Shown here piece after piece: positions 33,423 through 42,897 of a DNA stretch of 64,000 nt. The DNA is from PVC group bacterium (GTDB taxonomy: Bacteria > Verrucomicrobiota > Kiritimatiellia > CAIKKV01), in the NCBI GenBank assembly GCA_945898015.1, contig CAMDGM010000012.1:18811-82810 (forward strand), in the 5' to 3' direction. A program made the translations under genes and the position numbers. Below the pieces are notes generated by a model. That model saw only the letters and a list, made by a program, of their open reading frames with translations, was not told the DNA's origin and did not search any database. Within the stretch, counting starts at the first letter, position 1. The number at the start of each line of letters is the position of its first letter.

Positions 33423-35849
33423 ATGACCACACCCACTGACGTCCGGGTCTCCACGTCCGGCACCATTATCACCGAACGCGACTTGCGTCAGGGCATGTAC
33501 CTGAGCAACCTGTCGATCGTGGGCGCGATGATATTCGCGACCGCCGGCGGCATGCCGCTGACGATGCTCATGGAGCGACTGCACGCCAGCGGCAAACTCG
33601 TCGGGTTGCTTTCCACGGTGGCGTTGCTGGCCGGCGTCTTTCAGGTCTTCAGCTCGCTGTTGACGGAGCACCTGCCGTCCCGCAAGCCGATGTGGTTTTG
33701 GAACATCCTGATCCACCGCGCGCTCTGGATTGTGATCCCGACTTTGTTGCTTTTAGGCTGCACGGTGTTTCCGGGCATCATGTCCCGGCTGCCGGTGCTC
33801 TTGATCGTGACGCTGGGGGTCAGTTCGGTTTTTGCCAGCATGGGAAGCGCCCCCTGGCTGAGCTGGATGTCGGATTTTCTTCCCGACCATTTGCGAGGCC
33901 GGTTCTGGGCCATGCGGAATGCCTTTGTTTACGGATCCATGCTGGTGTCGGTGTTTGTGTTCGGATGGATCATGGACCGGTTTCCCCAGGATCAATCCCT
34001 TCTGGGGTTTACGGGATTCATTATAGTCTTCACGATCGCCGTGATTTTCGGAATGTCGGACGTGTTCATCCACAACCGGGTGCTGGAACCCGTGCCCCGC
34101 CGGCAGAAGGATCACCTCGCGCCGGCCTCGGCATTCATGGCAGCCCTGAAGAACCGGGAGTTTGTCAAGGTCATGCTGTGTGTGGGCATCTGGAATTTTG
34201 CGATCTTCTTATCGGCCCCCTTCAGCGCCATTTTTCTGAAGGAATCCTATCAAGTATCGTATACCCATTTGTCCTATACCGCCGTTTCGGCCGGAATTGG
34301 GGGCATTTTAGGGGCCTTTGTGGCCCGACTGGTGGTGGATCGGATGGGGGCGCGAACCCTCTCGGCCGTCGCCCTGATTCTTTTCGGGGGATTCGTTCTG
34401 GTCTGGTTTTTCATGCGGAATGCGCTCGTCACTTTTCAAATTCCCTTTCTAGGCTCGTTCAGTCTTCCGCAGTCGATTCTCGCCCTGCTGATCATCAATG
34501 TGCCTTGCAGTTTGTGCGTGGTGTTGATCGGCACCTGCCAGACGACGCTGGTGACCTCCCAGGCGCCCGAGGAGCATCGCACGCTGGCTATCGCCTTGTT
34601 CCAGGGCGTGATTGGGGTGATGGGGGCGGGAGGGTCCTTTCTGGGTGGTTTTTTGGTGGACAATTATCGCGATTATTTTTCGTTGTCACCCTTTCCTTTT
34701 CGTCTTCCTTTCGGCGACCCGGTCACCTATTTTCATGTGCTGGTCGGTCTCCAGCTCATGTTCATCTGGTTGGTGCTTGTCCCCATGCATCTGCGGCTTA
34801 AGGAGTCGAAAGAGGGCATTTCGGTTCGCAATGTGATCCTGGGCTTGGTGACGGGAAATCCTATGCGCTTGGTTACCAATATGTTCAATCTTCACGCCCT
34901 CCAATCCTCCCCCGAGCCCGATCGCAAGACCCGCGCTATCCGCGAATTGGGCGAATCCCGCATCGCGATCGCGGTCGACGACCTGATCGCCCAGCTTGAC
35001 GATCCGGATGCCGATGTCCGCGAGGAGGCGGCCATGGCGCTGGGTCGGATCGGCACCCCCCAGGCGGTCGAAGGCCTTTTGGCCAAGTTCGAGGATATTG
35101 ATTCCGTGATTGCGCCCGAAATCGCCAAAGCGTTGCGAAAATCCAAGGATCCCCGGACGGTCTCCGCCCTGATGCGGAAACTGGCGGGTGGCGACTCGGC
35201 CATCCAGGTGGAGTCCGCCCGGACGCTGGGCATCATTGGCGACAAGCGGGCGGTACAGTCCCTTCTGGATCTGCTTTATGCGAGCCGGGATGAAAAGGTC
35301 ATATCGGCGTCTAGTGAAGCGTTGGCGCGGTTGGGGGAAATGGATGCCATTTTCAAGATTCTTCCCCGTATGCGTGAGACCCGGAATGCGGTGTTAAAAC
35401 GATCCATGGGGTGCGCGGTGGGCGACCTGCTGGGCACGCCGGGCGAGTTTTATCGCGTGTTGCATGGCGAACAGCAGGCTTATGGCGAAGTGATCGGTAA
35501 GTTGATGGCCCATCTCAAGGAACAGGTTGGCGAGTCTTCCCGCGAAAAGCTGACACAATCCGGCCAGAATATAATCGGGCGGGTCGAGCAGGTGGAATCG
35601 GCCTTTCTGTTGCGGGATTATGGCGCTTGCGTCAATCAGGCCCTGGATTTAGCCATCGCCCTGTCCGCTTTAAAGTATGGCATCCAATATGGTGGCGACG
35701 CCGAGGTGTTTGTCGAGGTTTTGATCTGGCGAGATCAGCGGTTCGGCGTGGGCACCTGGTATCTGGATCTGCTACGGCAGGGAGGGAGTCCCGATCAATT
35801 GGAAGCCATGCTGGCCTTGTATTTCCTTTCCACGTGGAGCAGTTCGTGA
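33423..35849 (+). CDS. MFS transporter fused to C-terminal HEAT-repeat domain
   Basis: An 808-residue membrane protein. Residues 1-480 contain about twelve hydrophobic segments of the major facilitator superfamily, with LRGRFWAMRN and PEEHRTLAIAL as loop motifs. From about residue 497 to 656 there are HEAT-like repeats of about 31 residues (AVDDLIAQLDDPDADVREEA, then AVEGLLAKF, TVSALMRKL, AVQSLLDLL). A further 150-residue helical tail follows. It starts 6 bases after the sugar kinase and is the last gene of the GntR cluster, so it probably imports the sugar acid broken down there. A cytoplasmic repeat domain on an MFS carrier is unusual. It might recruit the enzymes or regulate uptake. Confidence 0.83.
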   Translation: MTTPTDVRVSTSGTIITERDLRQGMYLSNLSIVGAMIFATAGGMPLTMLMERLHASGKLVGLLSTVALLAGVFQVFSSLLTEHLPSRKPMWFWNILIHRALWIVIPTLLLLGCTVFPGIMSRLPVLLIVTLGVSSVFASMGSAPWLSWMSDFLPDHLRGRFWAMRNAFVYGSMLVSVFVFGWIMDRFPQDQSLLGFTGFIIVFTIAVIFGMSDVFIHNRVLEPVPRRQKDHLAPASAFMAALKNREFVKVMLCVGIWNFAIFLSAPFSAIFLKESYQVSYTHLSYTAVSAGIGGILGAFVARLVVDRMGARTLSAVALILFGGFVLVWFFMRNALVTFQIPFLGSFSLPQSILALLIINVPCSLCVVLIGTCQTTLVTSQAPEEHRTLAIALFQGVIGVMGAGGSFLGGFLVDNYRDYFSLSPFPFRLPFGDPVTYFHVLVGLQLMFIWLVLVPMHLRLKESKEGISVRNVILGLVTGNPMRLVTNMFNLHALQSSPEPDRKTRAIRELGESRIAIAVDDLIAQLDDPDADVREEAAMALGRIGTPQAVEGLLAKFEDIDSVIAPEIAKALRKSKDPRTVSALMRKLAGGDSAIQVESARTLGIIGDKRAVQSLLDLLYASRDEKVISASSEALARLGEMDAIFKILPRMRETRNAVLKRSMGCAVGDLLGTPGEFYRVLHGEQQAYGEVIGKLMAHLKEQVGESSREKLTQSGQNIIGRVEQVESAFLLRDYGACVNQALDLAIALSALKYGIQYGGDAEVFVEVLIWRDQRFGVGTWYLDLLRQGGSPDQLEAMLALYFLSTWSSS

Positions 35850-36002
35850 AGGTCGGGCCACGGTCACGCGTGGGTTGATCCTGTTGCACGCCTCAATAAC
35901 GCCTCAGTATTAACTGGCTATTGGGCGGGTATCTTGTTAAAAACAATCGGTGTAACGATTCGATCATCTCAAGCAGGGTTCAATTTCCCGGAAAGCAGTT
36001 TC

Positions 36003-37277
36003 ATGTCTTTTTCGCTTTTCTCCTTCAGTCCCGCCATTGTGGCCAATCTTGCCGAAATGGGCTATTCGGTGCCCACCCCGATCCAGCGCGATGCGATTGG
36101 CCCTATCCTGGGCGGACGGGATGTCATGGGGCTAGCTCAGACGGGAACAGGCAAAACGGCGGCTTATGCGTTGCCTGTTCTCCAGCGCCTGCTTTCCGGT
36201 CCCCGCCGTCGGATCCGTGCGCTGGTCGTGGCCCCGACCCGCGAGCTCGCGGAGCAGATTCACGAGGTTTTCGTGAAGCTTGGCCAGGGCACGGGATTGC
36301 GGTTTACCGCGATTTATGGAGGTGCCAACATTCGGCCCCAGTTCGTGAATCTTCGGGCCGGGGTTGAAGTGGTGATTGCCTGTCCCGGCCGCTTGCTCGA
36401 TCATGTCAACCGCGGCACCTGCCGCCTTGAAAACGTGGAAACCGTGGTTCTGGACGAGGCCGACCGCATGTTCGACATGGGCTTTTTGCCGGATATTCGC
36501 CGGATTCTCGCGAAACTTCCGTCGTCGCGTCAGACGCTTCTTTTTTCCGCCACCATGCCGGTTGATATCCGGCGTCTGGCCAACGATGTCCTCCATGATC
36601 CGTTGACGGTCCAGGTTGAGCACGCGTTGCCGCCCGCCACGGTTTCCCACGCGTTGTATCCCGTGTCCCAGGCCCTCAAGACGGATCTTTTGCTGAAGCT
36701 GCTCACCCAGATTGATCGGGAGTCCGTGCTGGTGTTCACCCGCACCAAGCACCGGGCGGAAAAATTGGCCCGGACGCTTTCCGGCGCGGGCCACAAAACC
36801 ACCTCGCTCCAGGGAAACCTGTCCCAGAATCGCCGCAAGGAGGCGATGGAGGGGTTCCGGACCGGCGCGTATCATATCATGGTGGCCACCGACATCGCCT
36901 CCCGGGGGCTGGATGTGTCCTCGATATCCCATGTGATTAACTTTGATGTGCCCGCCACGGTCGACGATTATATTCACCGTATCGGGCGGACGGGGCGTGC
37001 CGCCAAAACGGGCGATGCTTTTACGCTGGTCACCCGCGAGGACGAGGGCCTAGTGCGAGCCATTGAACATCGCCTTCAGACCCGGTTGGTGCGGCATACG
37101 CTTCCGGATTTCAATTACCATGGAGATCACGCGCAGGGGGAAACGCCGCGATTCCGCCCCAAGCCGGTCGAGCCGCGCCTGGATGGAACGCCACGTCCGC
37201 CTCTGGGCCCCCGCCATGGCGCGCGCTTCAATCGCAAACCGGGCGTTTATTTGAACCGTTTCCGCGGGGGCCGGTGA
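36003..37277 (+). CDS. DEAD-box RNA helicase, RhlE/DeaD-like
   Basis: A 424-residue ATP-dependent RNA helicase. All motifs are present: the Q motif (GYSVPTPIQRDAI), Walker A AQTGTGKT, PTRELAEQ, DEAD in VLDEADRMFD, the SAT stretch FSATMP, and in the second domain TDIASRGLD and HRIGRTGRA. A basic, proline-rich tail of about 60 residues probably binds RNA. The ATG at 36003 has GGAAAG nearby; upstream frames contain no recognisable helicase sequence. It stands alone on the plus strand, 153 bases after the transporter, and its last 31 bases overlap the heparinase-like gene, tail to tail. Such proteins help ribosome assembly or RNA decay, often in the cold. Confidence 0.9.
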   Translation: MSFSLFSFSPAIVANLAEMGYSVPTPIQRDAIGPILGGRDVMGLAQTGTGKTAAYALPVLQRLLSGPRRRIRALVVAPTRELAEQIHEVFVKLGQGTGLRFTAIYGGANIRPQFVNLRAGVEVVIACPGRLLDHVNRGTCRLENVETVVLDEADRMFDMGFLPDIRRILAKLPSSRQTLLFSATMPVDIRRLANDVLHDPLTVQVEHALPPATVSHALYPVSQALKTDLLLKLLTQIDRESVLVFTRTKHRAEKLARTLSGAGHKTTSLQGNLSQNRRKEAMEGFRTGAYHIMVATDIASRGLDVSSISHVINFDVPATVDDYIHRIGRTGRAAKTGDAFTLVTREDEGLVRAIEHRLQTRLVRHTLPDFNYHGDHAQGETPRFRPKPVEPRLDGTPRPPLGPRHGARFNRKPGVYLNRFRGGR

Positions 37278-39478
37278 GCCTCGATGTCGGACGTGTGATG
37301 GACCGGCAGGGTCCACGTTGTAATGGAATCGCCTGAGCCGGTGCGGATGACCACGTCGGTTTCTGCGCGCCCGTTGACCCGGTGAATGGACACTGGTGTT
37401 TTCCCGAAGCTCCAGGCGGAAAGGAACAACACGGATCGCCCCCGGGCCCGAATCATGAGCGTGTGGCGTGGAGCGACGATCCCCTTTTCGCCGAGCGTAT
37501 GCATCTTTTCGGGTTCGGGCACAGGATCCATGGCGGACCATATCGTGCCGTGGGGCGGCAGAATGACGGACGCATGGGTGTGACCGTGAAGCCGCTCCCA
37601 GGACAGGTGAAAGGATTTCTCCGCGCACGGGATTTGGTGTGTGTTCAGGAAGTGCCGATATCCGCGCCGGTCGCCCAGCGACGCCGGTCGACTGCCCGGT
37701 GGCAACCGGGGCATCCCGACGGTATGCATGGCCCAGTCGAATTGACGGAGTCGATCGCTGGTAACCCGGAAAACGTCCAGTGCGAAGGCGGGTGTCACAA
37801 TCAGGGTCCGATCGAGTCTCGTACCGGGGTAGACCCGGTCATTCATAGCCCGTGCCGCCTTAAAGTTTTTTCCGTCGGGCTGGAAAAGAAGCGGCGTTCC
37901 GTCGGAGGCGGTGTCGCGCCACCGATCGGCTTCCCAGATGGATTGCGTCTCGAAATCGTAGGGGAACATGGGTGTTTCATCCGCGGTCACCGTATTGTGC
38001 GCGATCGTGGTCCGTCCCCATGTGAGATAAAGGGGGTCGGCGTATCCCCGGTTGTCCATTCGAGGCGCATCGGTTGTTTTTTCGCCGCCGCCGTAAAGGT
38101 CGATGTGAAGAGCGGCAGGGGCCTGATGGCCCGCGGAGTGGGGGCCCCAGAAGAGGAAGGCCGCGGGAGCGTCAATCCGGTCGGGGTCGCTTCGCAGGAC
38201 GACTGCCCCGGTCACGGGAAAATATGAGCAGCACTGGCGATGTTCTCCGGCCAGTGAAAAACGGGTTTCCTGGCGGTAGTCGAGTCGACCCTTGGGATAA
38301 CGGCTGCGGGCGATTCGTCCGAATGCCGCTTCGTTGATCCACGGGGATTGCAGTGAGAGAGGCAGGCCGGGAACAGGGCGCTGACTGGCCGGGGTTTCCG
38401 TTTCCGCGTGATGCAGGAACCAGGCGTACTTGGGGTCTTTGTAGATTTCGTAGGCTCGATCGTAAATAACCCCCCAGGTGAAAATGCCGCGCATGTTTTC
38501 GAGTCGGGAGTCACCCAGGGTGGAGTAATCGCCGTTCGGGAACGCCAGGTAGAAGGGGGCATCGAATGCCGCCTTGAGTGTTTTGACGCCTTGAAAGGGG
38601 CCGTAGGCCCGGTGCAGGTCGTGTCCGTCATCCTGCCACTGGGGTGGCAGTTTGGCATGCCACAGGTCCACGCCAATGGGGAGCAGGAGGTCGGCCAGTT
38701 CGACCAGGACGTAGAGGGTGAAAAAGTGGTAACCGGTGGTCCGTTCCCAGTGAAGGCCGTCGGACAGGATGTCGTGGCGGAGTTGGTGGATGAGTCCGTA
38801 ACGCCATTGGTCGTTGCACCGGCATCCGTAAAGCACGTCGTGAATGCCCTGCCGGTCGTGGAGCGCCACGGCAAGGGCCATGTTGCCCATCATGACGGCG
38901 GTGCCGTGATTTCCGCAGAAGGGATGGTGGGCGGCCTGGGCGGCGGCGCGGGCGGCCTCCAATAGCTTGCGAAACAGGCGTTCGTCGGAGGTGGATAAGG
39001 GGGCGGCAGCAAGGCAGTCGTAGGTTTGGGCAAGGTTCAGGATGAAATGGGCTTCGCCGATGTCTTCCATGTCCAGACGCCCCTTGCCGGGGATCACCGG
39101 CCAGCGGGGATAGGCGCGCGCCAGGCGGCGCAGGAGGTCGAGTGCCTTTTCCCGGTAGACGGTTTTCCGGGTGAGAAGTCCGGCAAAGGCATTGCATAAG
39201 GCCTGTCGGGCGGCGCTTTGAGCCCATTCACGATCGGGTTTGTCAGGTTGGAAAGCGGGGTCGTGAACGGGTTCGGACGCCCGGTCCAGAAGGCGCTCGA
39301 ATGCTTGTTTTGGCCATCCCCCGTTGGCGATCATTTTCCGGGTGTTGGCCAGTTTGTCGGGGGTTGTGAAAACATGGGGCCGGGCGGGGAAGCCTTTTGG
39401 CATCAGGCCGAAGGGATCATACGAGCCATTTTCGAGCAGTTCCGGATAGGATCGTGGCGTGATGGGGTCAGGGAACAT
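37247..39478 (-). CDS. heparinase II/III-like polysaccharide lyase
   Basis: A 743-residue protein with an N-terminal alpha/alpha barrel (about 60-400, TETTPASQ-like helices and the conserved GNHGTAVMMGNMALAVAL and HWERTTGYHFFTLYVL stretches) and a C-terminal beta-sandwich (about 410-740, HIDLYGGGEKTTDAPR, TIAHNTVTADE). This arrangement fits polysaccharide lyases of the heparinase II/III type, which cleave uronic-acid-containing glycans by beta-elimination. No signal peptide is clear, so it may act inside the cell on oligosaccharides or be exported in another way. AAAAGGAG lies before the ATG at 39478. Its nearness to the KDPG cluster suggests that uronate fragments feed into that pathway. Confidence 0.82.
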   Translation of the reverse strand: MFPDPITPRSYPELLENGSYDPFGLMPKGFPARPHVFTTPDKLANTRKMIANGGWPKQAFERLLDRASEPVHDPAFQPDKPDREWAQSAARQALCNAFAGLLTRKTVYREKALDLLRRLARAYPRWPVIPGKGRLDMEDIGEAHFILNLAQTYDCLAAAPLSTSDERLFRKLLEAARAAAQAAHHPFCGNHGTAVMMGNMALAVALHDRQGIHDVLYGCRCNDQWRYGLIHQLRHDILSDGLHWERTTGYHFFTLYVLVELADLLLPIGVDLWHAKLPPQWQDDGHDLHRAYGPFQGVKTLKAAFDAPFYLAFPNGDYSTLGDSRLENMRGIFTWGVIYDRAYEIYKDPKYAWFLHHAETETPASQRPVPGLPLSLQSPWINEAAFGRIARSRYPKGRLDYRQETRFSLAGEHRQCCSYFPVTGAVVLRSDPDRIDAPAAFLFWGPHSAGHQAPAALHIDLYGGGEKTTDAPRMDNRGYADPLYLTWGRTTIAHNTVTADETPMFPYDFETQSIWEADRWRDTASDGTPLLFQPDGKNFKAARAMNDRVYPGTRLDRTLIVTPAFALDVFRVTSDRLRQFDWAMHTVGMPRLPPGSRPASLGDRRGYRHFLNTHQIPCAEKSFHLSWERLHGHTHASVILPPHGTIWSAMDPVPEPEKMHTLGEKGIVAPRHTLMIRARGRSVLFLSAWSFGKTPVSIHRVNGRAETDVVIRTGSGDSITTWTLPVHHTSDIEAHRPPRKRFK

Positions 39479-39567
39479 AAGGCTCCTTTTCGAATGCCTG
39501 TAGAGTAGGGCTTGTTTGTGCCGAACTCAAGCCGGAGCTTTCATCTATTTCGGGCATGCCCCTGAGC

Positions 39568-39596
39568 TTGCCTTTCGTCCGGGCTTTCCGTATAGT
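39568..39596 (+). promoter_or_regulatory. sigma-70 promoter for the aspS operon
   Basis: TTGCCT (39568-39573), exactly 17 bases and TATAGT (39591-39596), then a leader of about 28 bases to the aspS ATG at 39625. The -10 matches five of six positions and the spacing is optimal. Confidence 0.6.
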
Positions 39597-39624
39597 TCGC
39601 GATCTACTGGACAAGGAAGTCATC

Positions 39625-41421
39625 ATGCATATTTATCGAACTCACACCTGTGGCGCGCTCCGCAAAGAGCAGGCGGGCCTTGAAGTCAGGCTTTCCGGCT
39701 GGGTTTTCCGCAAGCGGGATCACGGCCAGCTGCTTTTCATTGATTTGCGCGATCATTACGGACTTACCCAGATCGTGGTTTATCCGGAAAGCCCCTTTTT
39801 CGAAGACTGCCAGAAGCTCCGCCTTGAAACGGTGATCACGGTTACCGGGCAGGTGAAAATGCGGGAGCCCGAGACTGTCAACCCGGGCCTTCCCACCGGC
39901 GAAATCGAGCTCGTCGCGGCTACGTTTTCGGTTCAGGGCTCGTGTGAGCCCCTGCCGTTGTACCTGTCGGGAACCGAGGAGGAGGCGGGTCCCGAGGAGA
40001 CGCGCCTCAAGTATCGTTATCTGGACTTGCGCCGCGACACCCTTCACCGCAACATTCTCCTCCGGTCCAGCGTGATTGCGAGCCTCCGCCGACGCATGAT
40101 CGGCCATGGGTTCAATGAATTCCAGACGCCGATCCTGACCAGCAGTTCGCCCGAGGGCGCGCGTGATTATCTGGTTCCCAGCCGCGTGCATCCGGGAAAG
40201 TTCTATGCCCTTCCGCAGGCGCCCCAGCAGTTCAAGCAGCTCCTGATGATTGCGGGGTTTGACCGCTATTTCCAGATTGCGCCCTGCTTCCGTGACGAGG
40301 ACGCCCGCGCCGATCGTTCGCCCGGTGAGTTTTACCAGCTCGATATCGAGATGTCGTTCGTCACGCAGGAGGATGTCTTTGCGGTGGTCGAAGATGTCAT
40401 TCATGGGGTGTTTACGGAGTTCTCCCGTCAAGCGGCCGACAAACCGCCGTTCCGGAGGATTGCGTATCAGGATGCCATGCTGCATTATGGATCCGACAAG
40501 CCCGACCTGCGCAACCCCATCCTGATTCAAGACGTCGGTGATGTTTTCAAAGACACCGGCTTCAAGGTGTTTCGGTCGGTGATGGAAAAGGGAGGGGTGG
40601 TGCGGGCCATTCCGGTCAAGGGTATTGCGGGCCAGCCGCGCAGCTTTTTTGATAAACTGGTGGAGCATGCCCAGTCCATCGGGGCGGGGGGGCTGGCCTA
40701 TCTGGTCTGGGGCCCCGAGGGCGTCAAGGGGCCTCTGGCCAAATTCATGACCCCGGCGGAGGGGGAAAAGCTCGTGGCCAAATGCGGGGTGGGGACCGGC
40801 GATGTGGTGTTTTTCGTCTGCGATCAGGAAAAAAACGCCAGTCGTATCGCGGGCGATATTCGCACCAAGCTGGGCCGGGATCTGGATCTTTTGGAAAAGA
40901 ACGTCTACCGGTTCTGCTGGATTGTGGACTTCCCCATGTTTGAAACCGACGAGGAGACGGGCCAGCTGGCCTTTTCTCACAATCCGTTCTCCATGCCCCA
41001 GGGTGGCATGGACGCCCTGATGACCCAGGATCCACTGACGATCAAGGCGTTCCAGTATGATATTGTCTGCAACGGGACCGAGCTCTCCAGCGGGGCCATC
41101 CGCAATCATAGCCAGGACGTTATGGTCAAGGCCTTCGAGCTCGCCGGGTATACGCGTGAAGATGTGGAAAGCAAGTTCCCGGCGCTTTTCCAGGCCTTCA
41201 AGTTTGGCGCCCCGCCGCATGGCGGCATTGCCCCGGGTGTGGATCGCATGGTCATGCTCCTGGCTGGGGAGAGCAATATCCGGGAAGTGATCGCCTTTCC
41301 GATGAATCAGAAGGCGCAGGACCTGATGATGGGCGCGCCCGCAACGGTGACCGAAAAACAGCTTCGCGAACTTCATGTCAAGGTCAACCTTCCCCAGCCG
41401 AAGAAGGAGCCGGGGGTATGA
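39625..41421 (+). CDS. aspS: aspartyl-tRNA synthetase
   Basis: A 598-residue class II synthetase that charges tRNA with aspartate. The N-terminal anticodon-binding OB fold ([20 protein letters not shown]) is followed by motif 2 ([19 protein letters not shown]), the bacterial GAD insertion (about 290-420), and motif 3 ([19 protein letters not shown]). The length is that of the bacterial type, many of which also charge tRNA-Asn. The ATG at 39625 has AAGGAAG five bases upstream; the frame extends 23 codons further without support. It opens a five-gene operon with ispF, an L,D-transpeptidase, tmk and holB, with gaps of 16 bases or overlaps throughout. Confidence 0.95.
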   Translation: MHIYRTHTCGALRKEQAGLEVRLSGWVFRKRDHGQLLFIDLRDHYGLTQIVVYPESPFFEDCQKLRLETVITVTGQVKMREPETVNPGLPTGEIELVAATFSVQGSCEPLPLYLSGTEEEAGPEETRLKYRYLDLRRDTLHRNILLRSSVIASLRRRMIGHGFNEFQTPILTSSSPEGARDYLVPSRVHPGKFYALPQAPQQFKQLLMIAGFDRYFQIAPCFRDEDARADRSPGEFYQLDIEMSFVTQEDVFAVVEDVIHGVFTEFSRQAADKPPFRRIAYQDAMLHYGSDKPDLRNPILIQDVGDVFKDTGFKVFRSVMEKGGVVRAIPVKGIAGQPRSFFDKLVEHAQSIGAGGLAYLVWGPEGVKGPLAKFMTPAEGEKLVAKCGVGTGDVVFFVCDQEKNASRIAGDIRTKLGRDLDLLEKNVYRFCWIVDFPMFETDEETGQLAFSHNPFSMPQGGMDALMTQDPLTIKAFQYDIVCNGTELSSGAIRNHSQDVMVKAFELAGYTREDVESKFPALFQAFKFGAPPHGGIAPGVDRMVMLLAGESNIREVIAFPMNQKAQDLMMGAPATVTEKQLRELHVKVNLPQPKKEPGV

Positions 41422-41437
41422 CCCGGGAGTCATAGCC

Positions 41438-41932
41438 ATGTTTCGGAGCGGTATCGGGTTTGATATCCATCGCCTGGTAGAAGGACGGCGGCTTGTCCTG
41501 GGGGGCGTGGAGATTCCGCATCGGCTTGGCCTGGAGGGTCATTCTGACGCGGATGTTGTTTGCCACGCCCTGATGGATGCGCTTCTGGGTGCTGTGGCAG
41601 CCGGGGATATCGGACAGCATTTTCCCAATACCGACATCCGGTGGAAGAATGCCGACAGCTTGAATATGCTGACTCGGGTGGCTGAAATTGTTCGTGTCGC
41701 CGGTTATGAGGTTGCGAATGTGGATGCCATGGTGATGGCCGAAGAACCGAAGCTGGCCCCGCATATTCCCCTTATGCGGGAGCGGGTGGCTCGAGCCTTG
41801 GGGTTGGAGGTTGGACAGGTGTCGGTCAAGGCGGGGACGCATGAGAAGCTCGGCGCCATTGGGCGCGGCGAGGGCATTGGCGTTATGGCGACCGCCGCGC
41901 TTTTTCGAAAGACTAAACAGGAGGATGCGTGA
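41438..41932 (+). CDS. ispF: 2-C-methyl-D-erythritol 2,4-cyclodiphosphate synthase
   Basis: A 164-residue enzyme of the non-mevalonate isoprenoid pathway that cyclises CDP-methylerythritol 2-phosphate. The metal-binding GIGFDIH motif at the start, GHSDADVVCHALMDALLG and GDIGQHFPNTD, and the C-terminal GRGEGIGVMAT are all diagnostic. The ATG at 41438 sits 16 bases after aspS. The 21 codons before it in frame overlap the aspS tail and are not used. Its TGA shares a base with the ATG of the L,D-transpeptidase gene, so translation is coupled. It acts as a trimer in the cytoplasm. Confidence 0.95.
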   Translation: MFRSGIGFDIHRLVEGRRLVLGGVEIPHRLGLEGHSDADVVCHALMDALLGAVAAGDIGQHFPNTDIRWKNADSLNMLTRVAEIVRVAGYEVANVDAMVMAEEPKLAPHIPLMRERVARALGLEVGQVSVKAGTHEKLGAIGRGEGIGVMATAALFRKTKQEDA

Positions 41933-42897
41933 TGGTGCATTTACAGGACTATAACGACCCGCCGCCGTCCCGAAAGCTGTGGGTTGTTTTGCCGATTGTC
42001 ATCCTGCTAGTTGCTTTTGCGGGCTGGCGAATGCTGCGGGCTCGTTCGAGTTCCAGCGAGACTCGAGTCCCGGTCGTGTCGTTGCCCCTCACGCCGACGA
42101 ATGCCATTCTGACTCCGGCTGTGGCGTCCGTTCCCTCCAGCACGTCTACGCCGAGTCGAGTATCCGCGGTGATTCCGGCGGCGGAACTGGCTGAGGCGGC
42201 GGCGCTCGAGAAGGCGGGCTCGCCCGTGGAGGCGCGCGAGAAATATTTGCAGATTCTTGAACGGCGCCCCGGTGTTCCCGGACTGGATGCGGTTGAGGAA
42301 AAAATCGGGACGCTTGGCGTTGAGTTGCTCATGACTCCGCATCCGATGCCGGAGAAGACGGATTATGTCGTGGCGGCCGGTGATACCCTTGATAAGATTG
42401 CCCGCAAATTCAATTCCACGAAGGAGTTGATGATCACGAACAACCTTATTGCAAGGCCGTCCCTGATCAAGCGTGGCGACCATTTCCGTGTGTTCAGCGG
42501 AACCTTTCAAGTTCGTGTGAATAAAACCCGTTCCGATCTGGTGGTGACGTTGAACAGCCGGTTTTTCAAGCGATACCGCATCGGAACCGGGAAGTTTGGA
42601 AAGACGCCCGTGGGGTCGTTTGTCATTTGTGAACGGATCACCCAGCCGGTCTGGTGGAAGCCAGACGGGAAGGCGGTTCCTTATGGCCAGCCCGACAACA
42701 TTCTGGGCACGCATTGGCTGGCGCTCAAGCCCACGGGAAGCACGCCGGCGGTTTCGGGGTATGGCCTCCATGGAACGTGGGATGAGTCCAGTATCGGCAA
42801 GGCGGAAAGCGCCGGATGTGTTCGTTTGCGAAACGCCGATGTGGGGCAGCTTTATGTGATGCTTCCGATCGGGACGGAAGTGACGATTGAGGAATGA
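41932..42897 (+). CDS. L,D-transpeptidase (YkuD) with LysM domain
   Basis: A 321-residue envelope protein. An N-terminal membrane anchor (LWVVLPIVILLVAFAGW, residues 16-32) leads to a Ser/Thr/Pro-rich linker and a short helical segment (about 80-125). A LysM peptidoglycan-binding domain follows near 135-180 (DYVVAAGDTLDKIARKF). The YkuD catalytic domain covers residues 185-321 with HGTWDESSIG and the active-site C296 in SAGCVRLRN. It forms 3-3 cross-links in peptidoglycan or attaches proteins to it. AGGAGG lies seven bases before ATG 41932; the adjacent GTG is too close. Its stop overlaps tmk by ATGA. Confidence 0.92.
   Translation: MVHLQDYNDPPPSRKLWVVLPIVILLVAFAGWRMLRARSSSSETRVPVVSLPLTPTNAILTPAVASVPSSTSTPSRVSAVIPAAELAEAAALEKAGSPVEAREKYLQILERRPGVPGLDAVEEKIGTLGVELLMTPHPMPEKTDYVVAAGDTLDKIARKFNSTKELMITNNLIARPSLIKRGDHFRVFSGTFQVRVNKTRSDLVVTLNSRFFKRYRIGTGKFGKTPVGSFVICERITQPVWWKPDGKAVPYGQPDNILGTHWLALKPTGSTPAVSGYGLHGTWDESSIGKAESAGCVRLRNADVGQLYVMLPIGTEVTIEE

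Noticed and set aside
39604..41439. Long open frame of 611 codons on the strand opposite aspS
   Set aside because: It mirrors a certain gene; long antisense frames are expected from GC-rich codon use and the translation has no recognisable domain.
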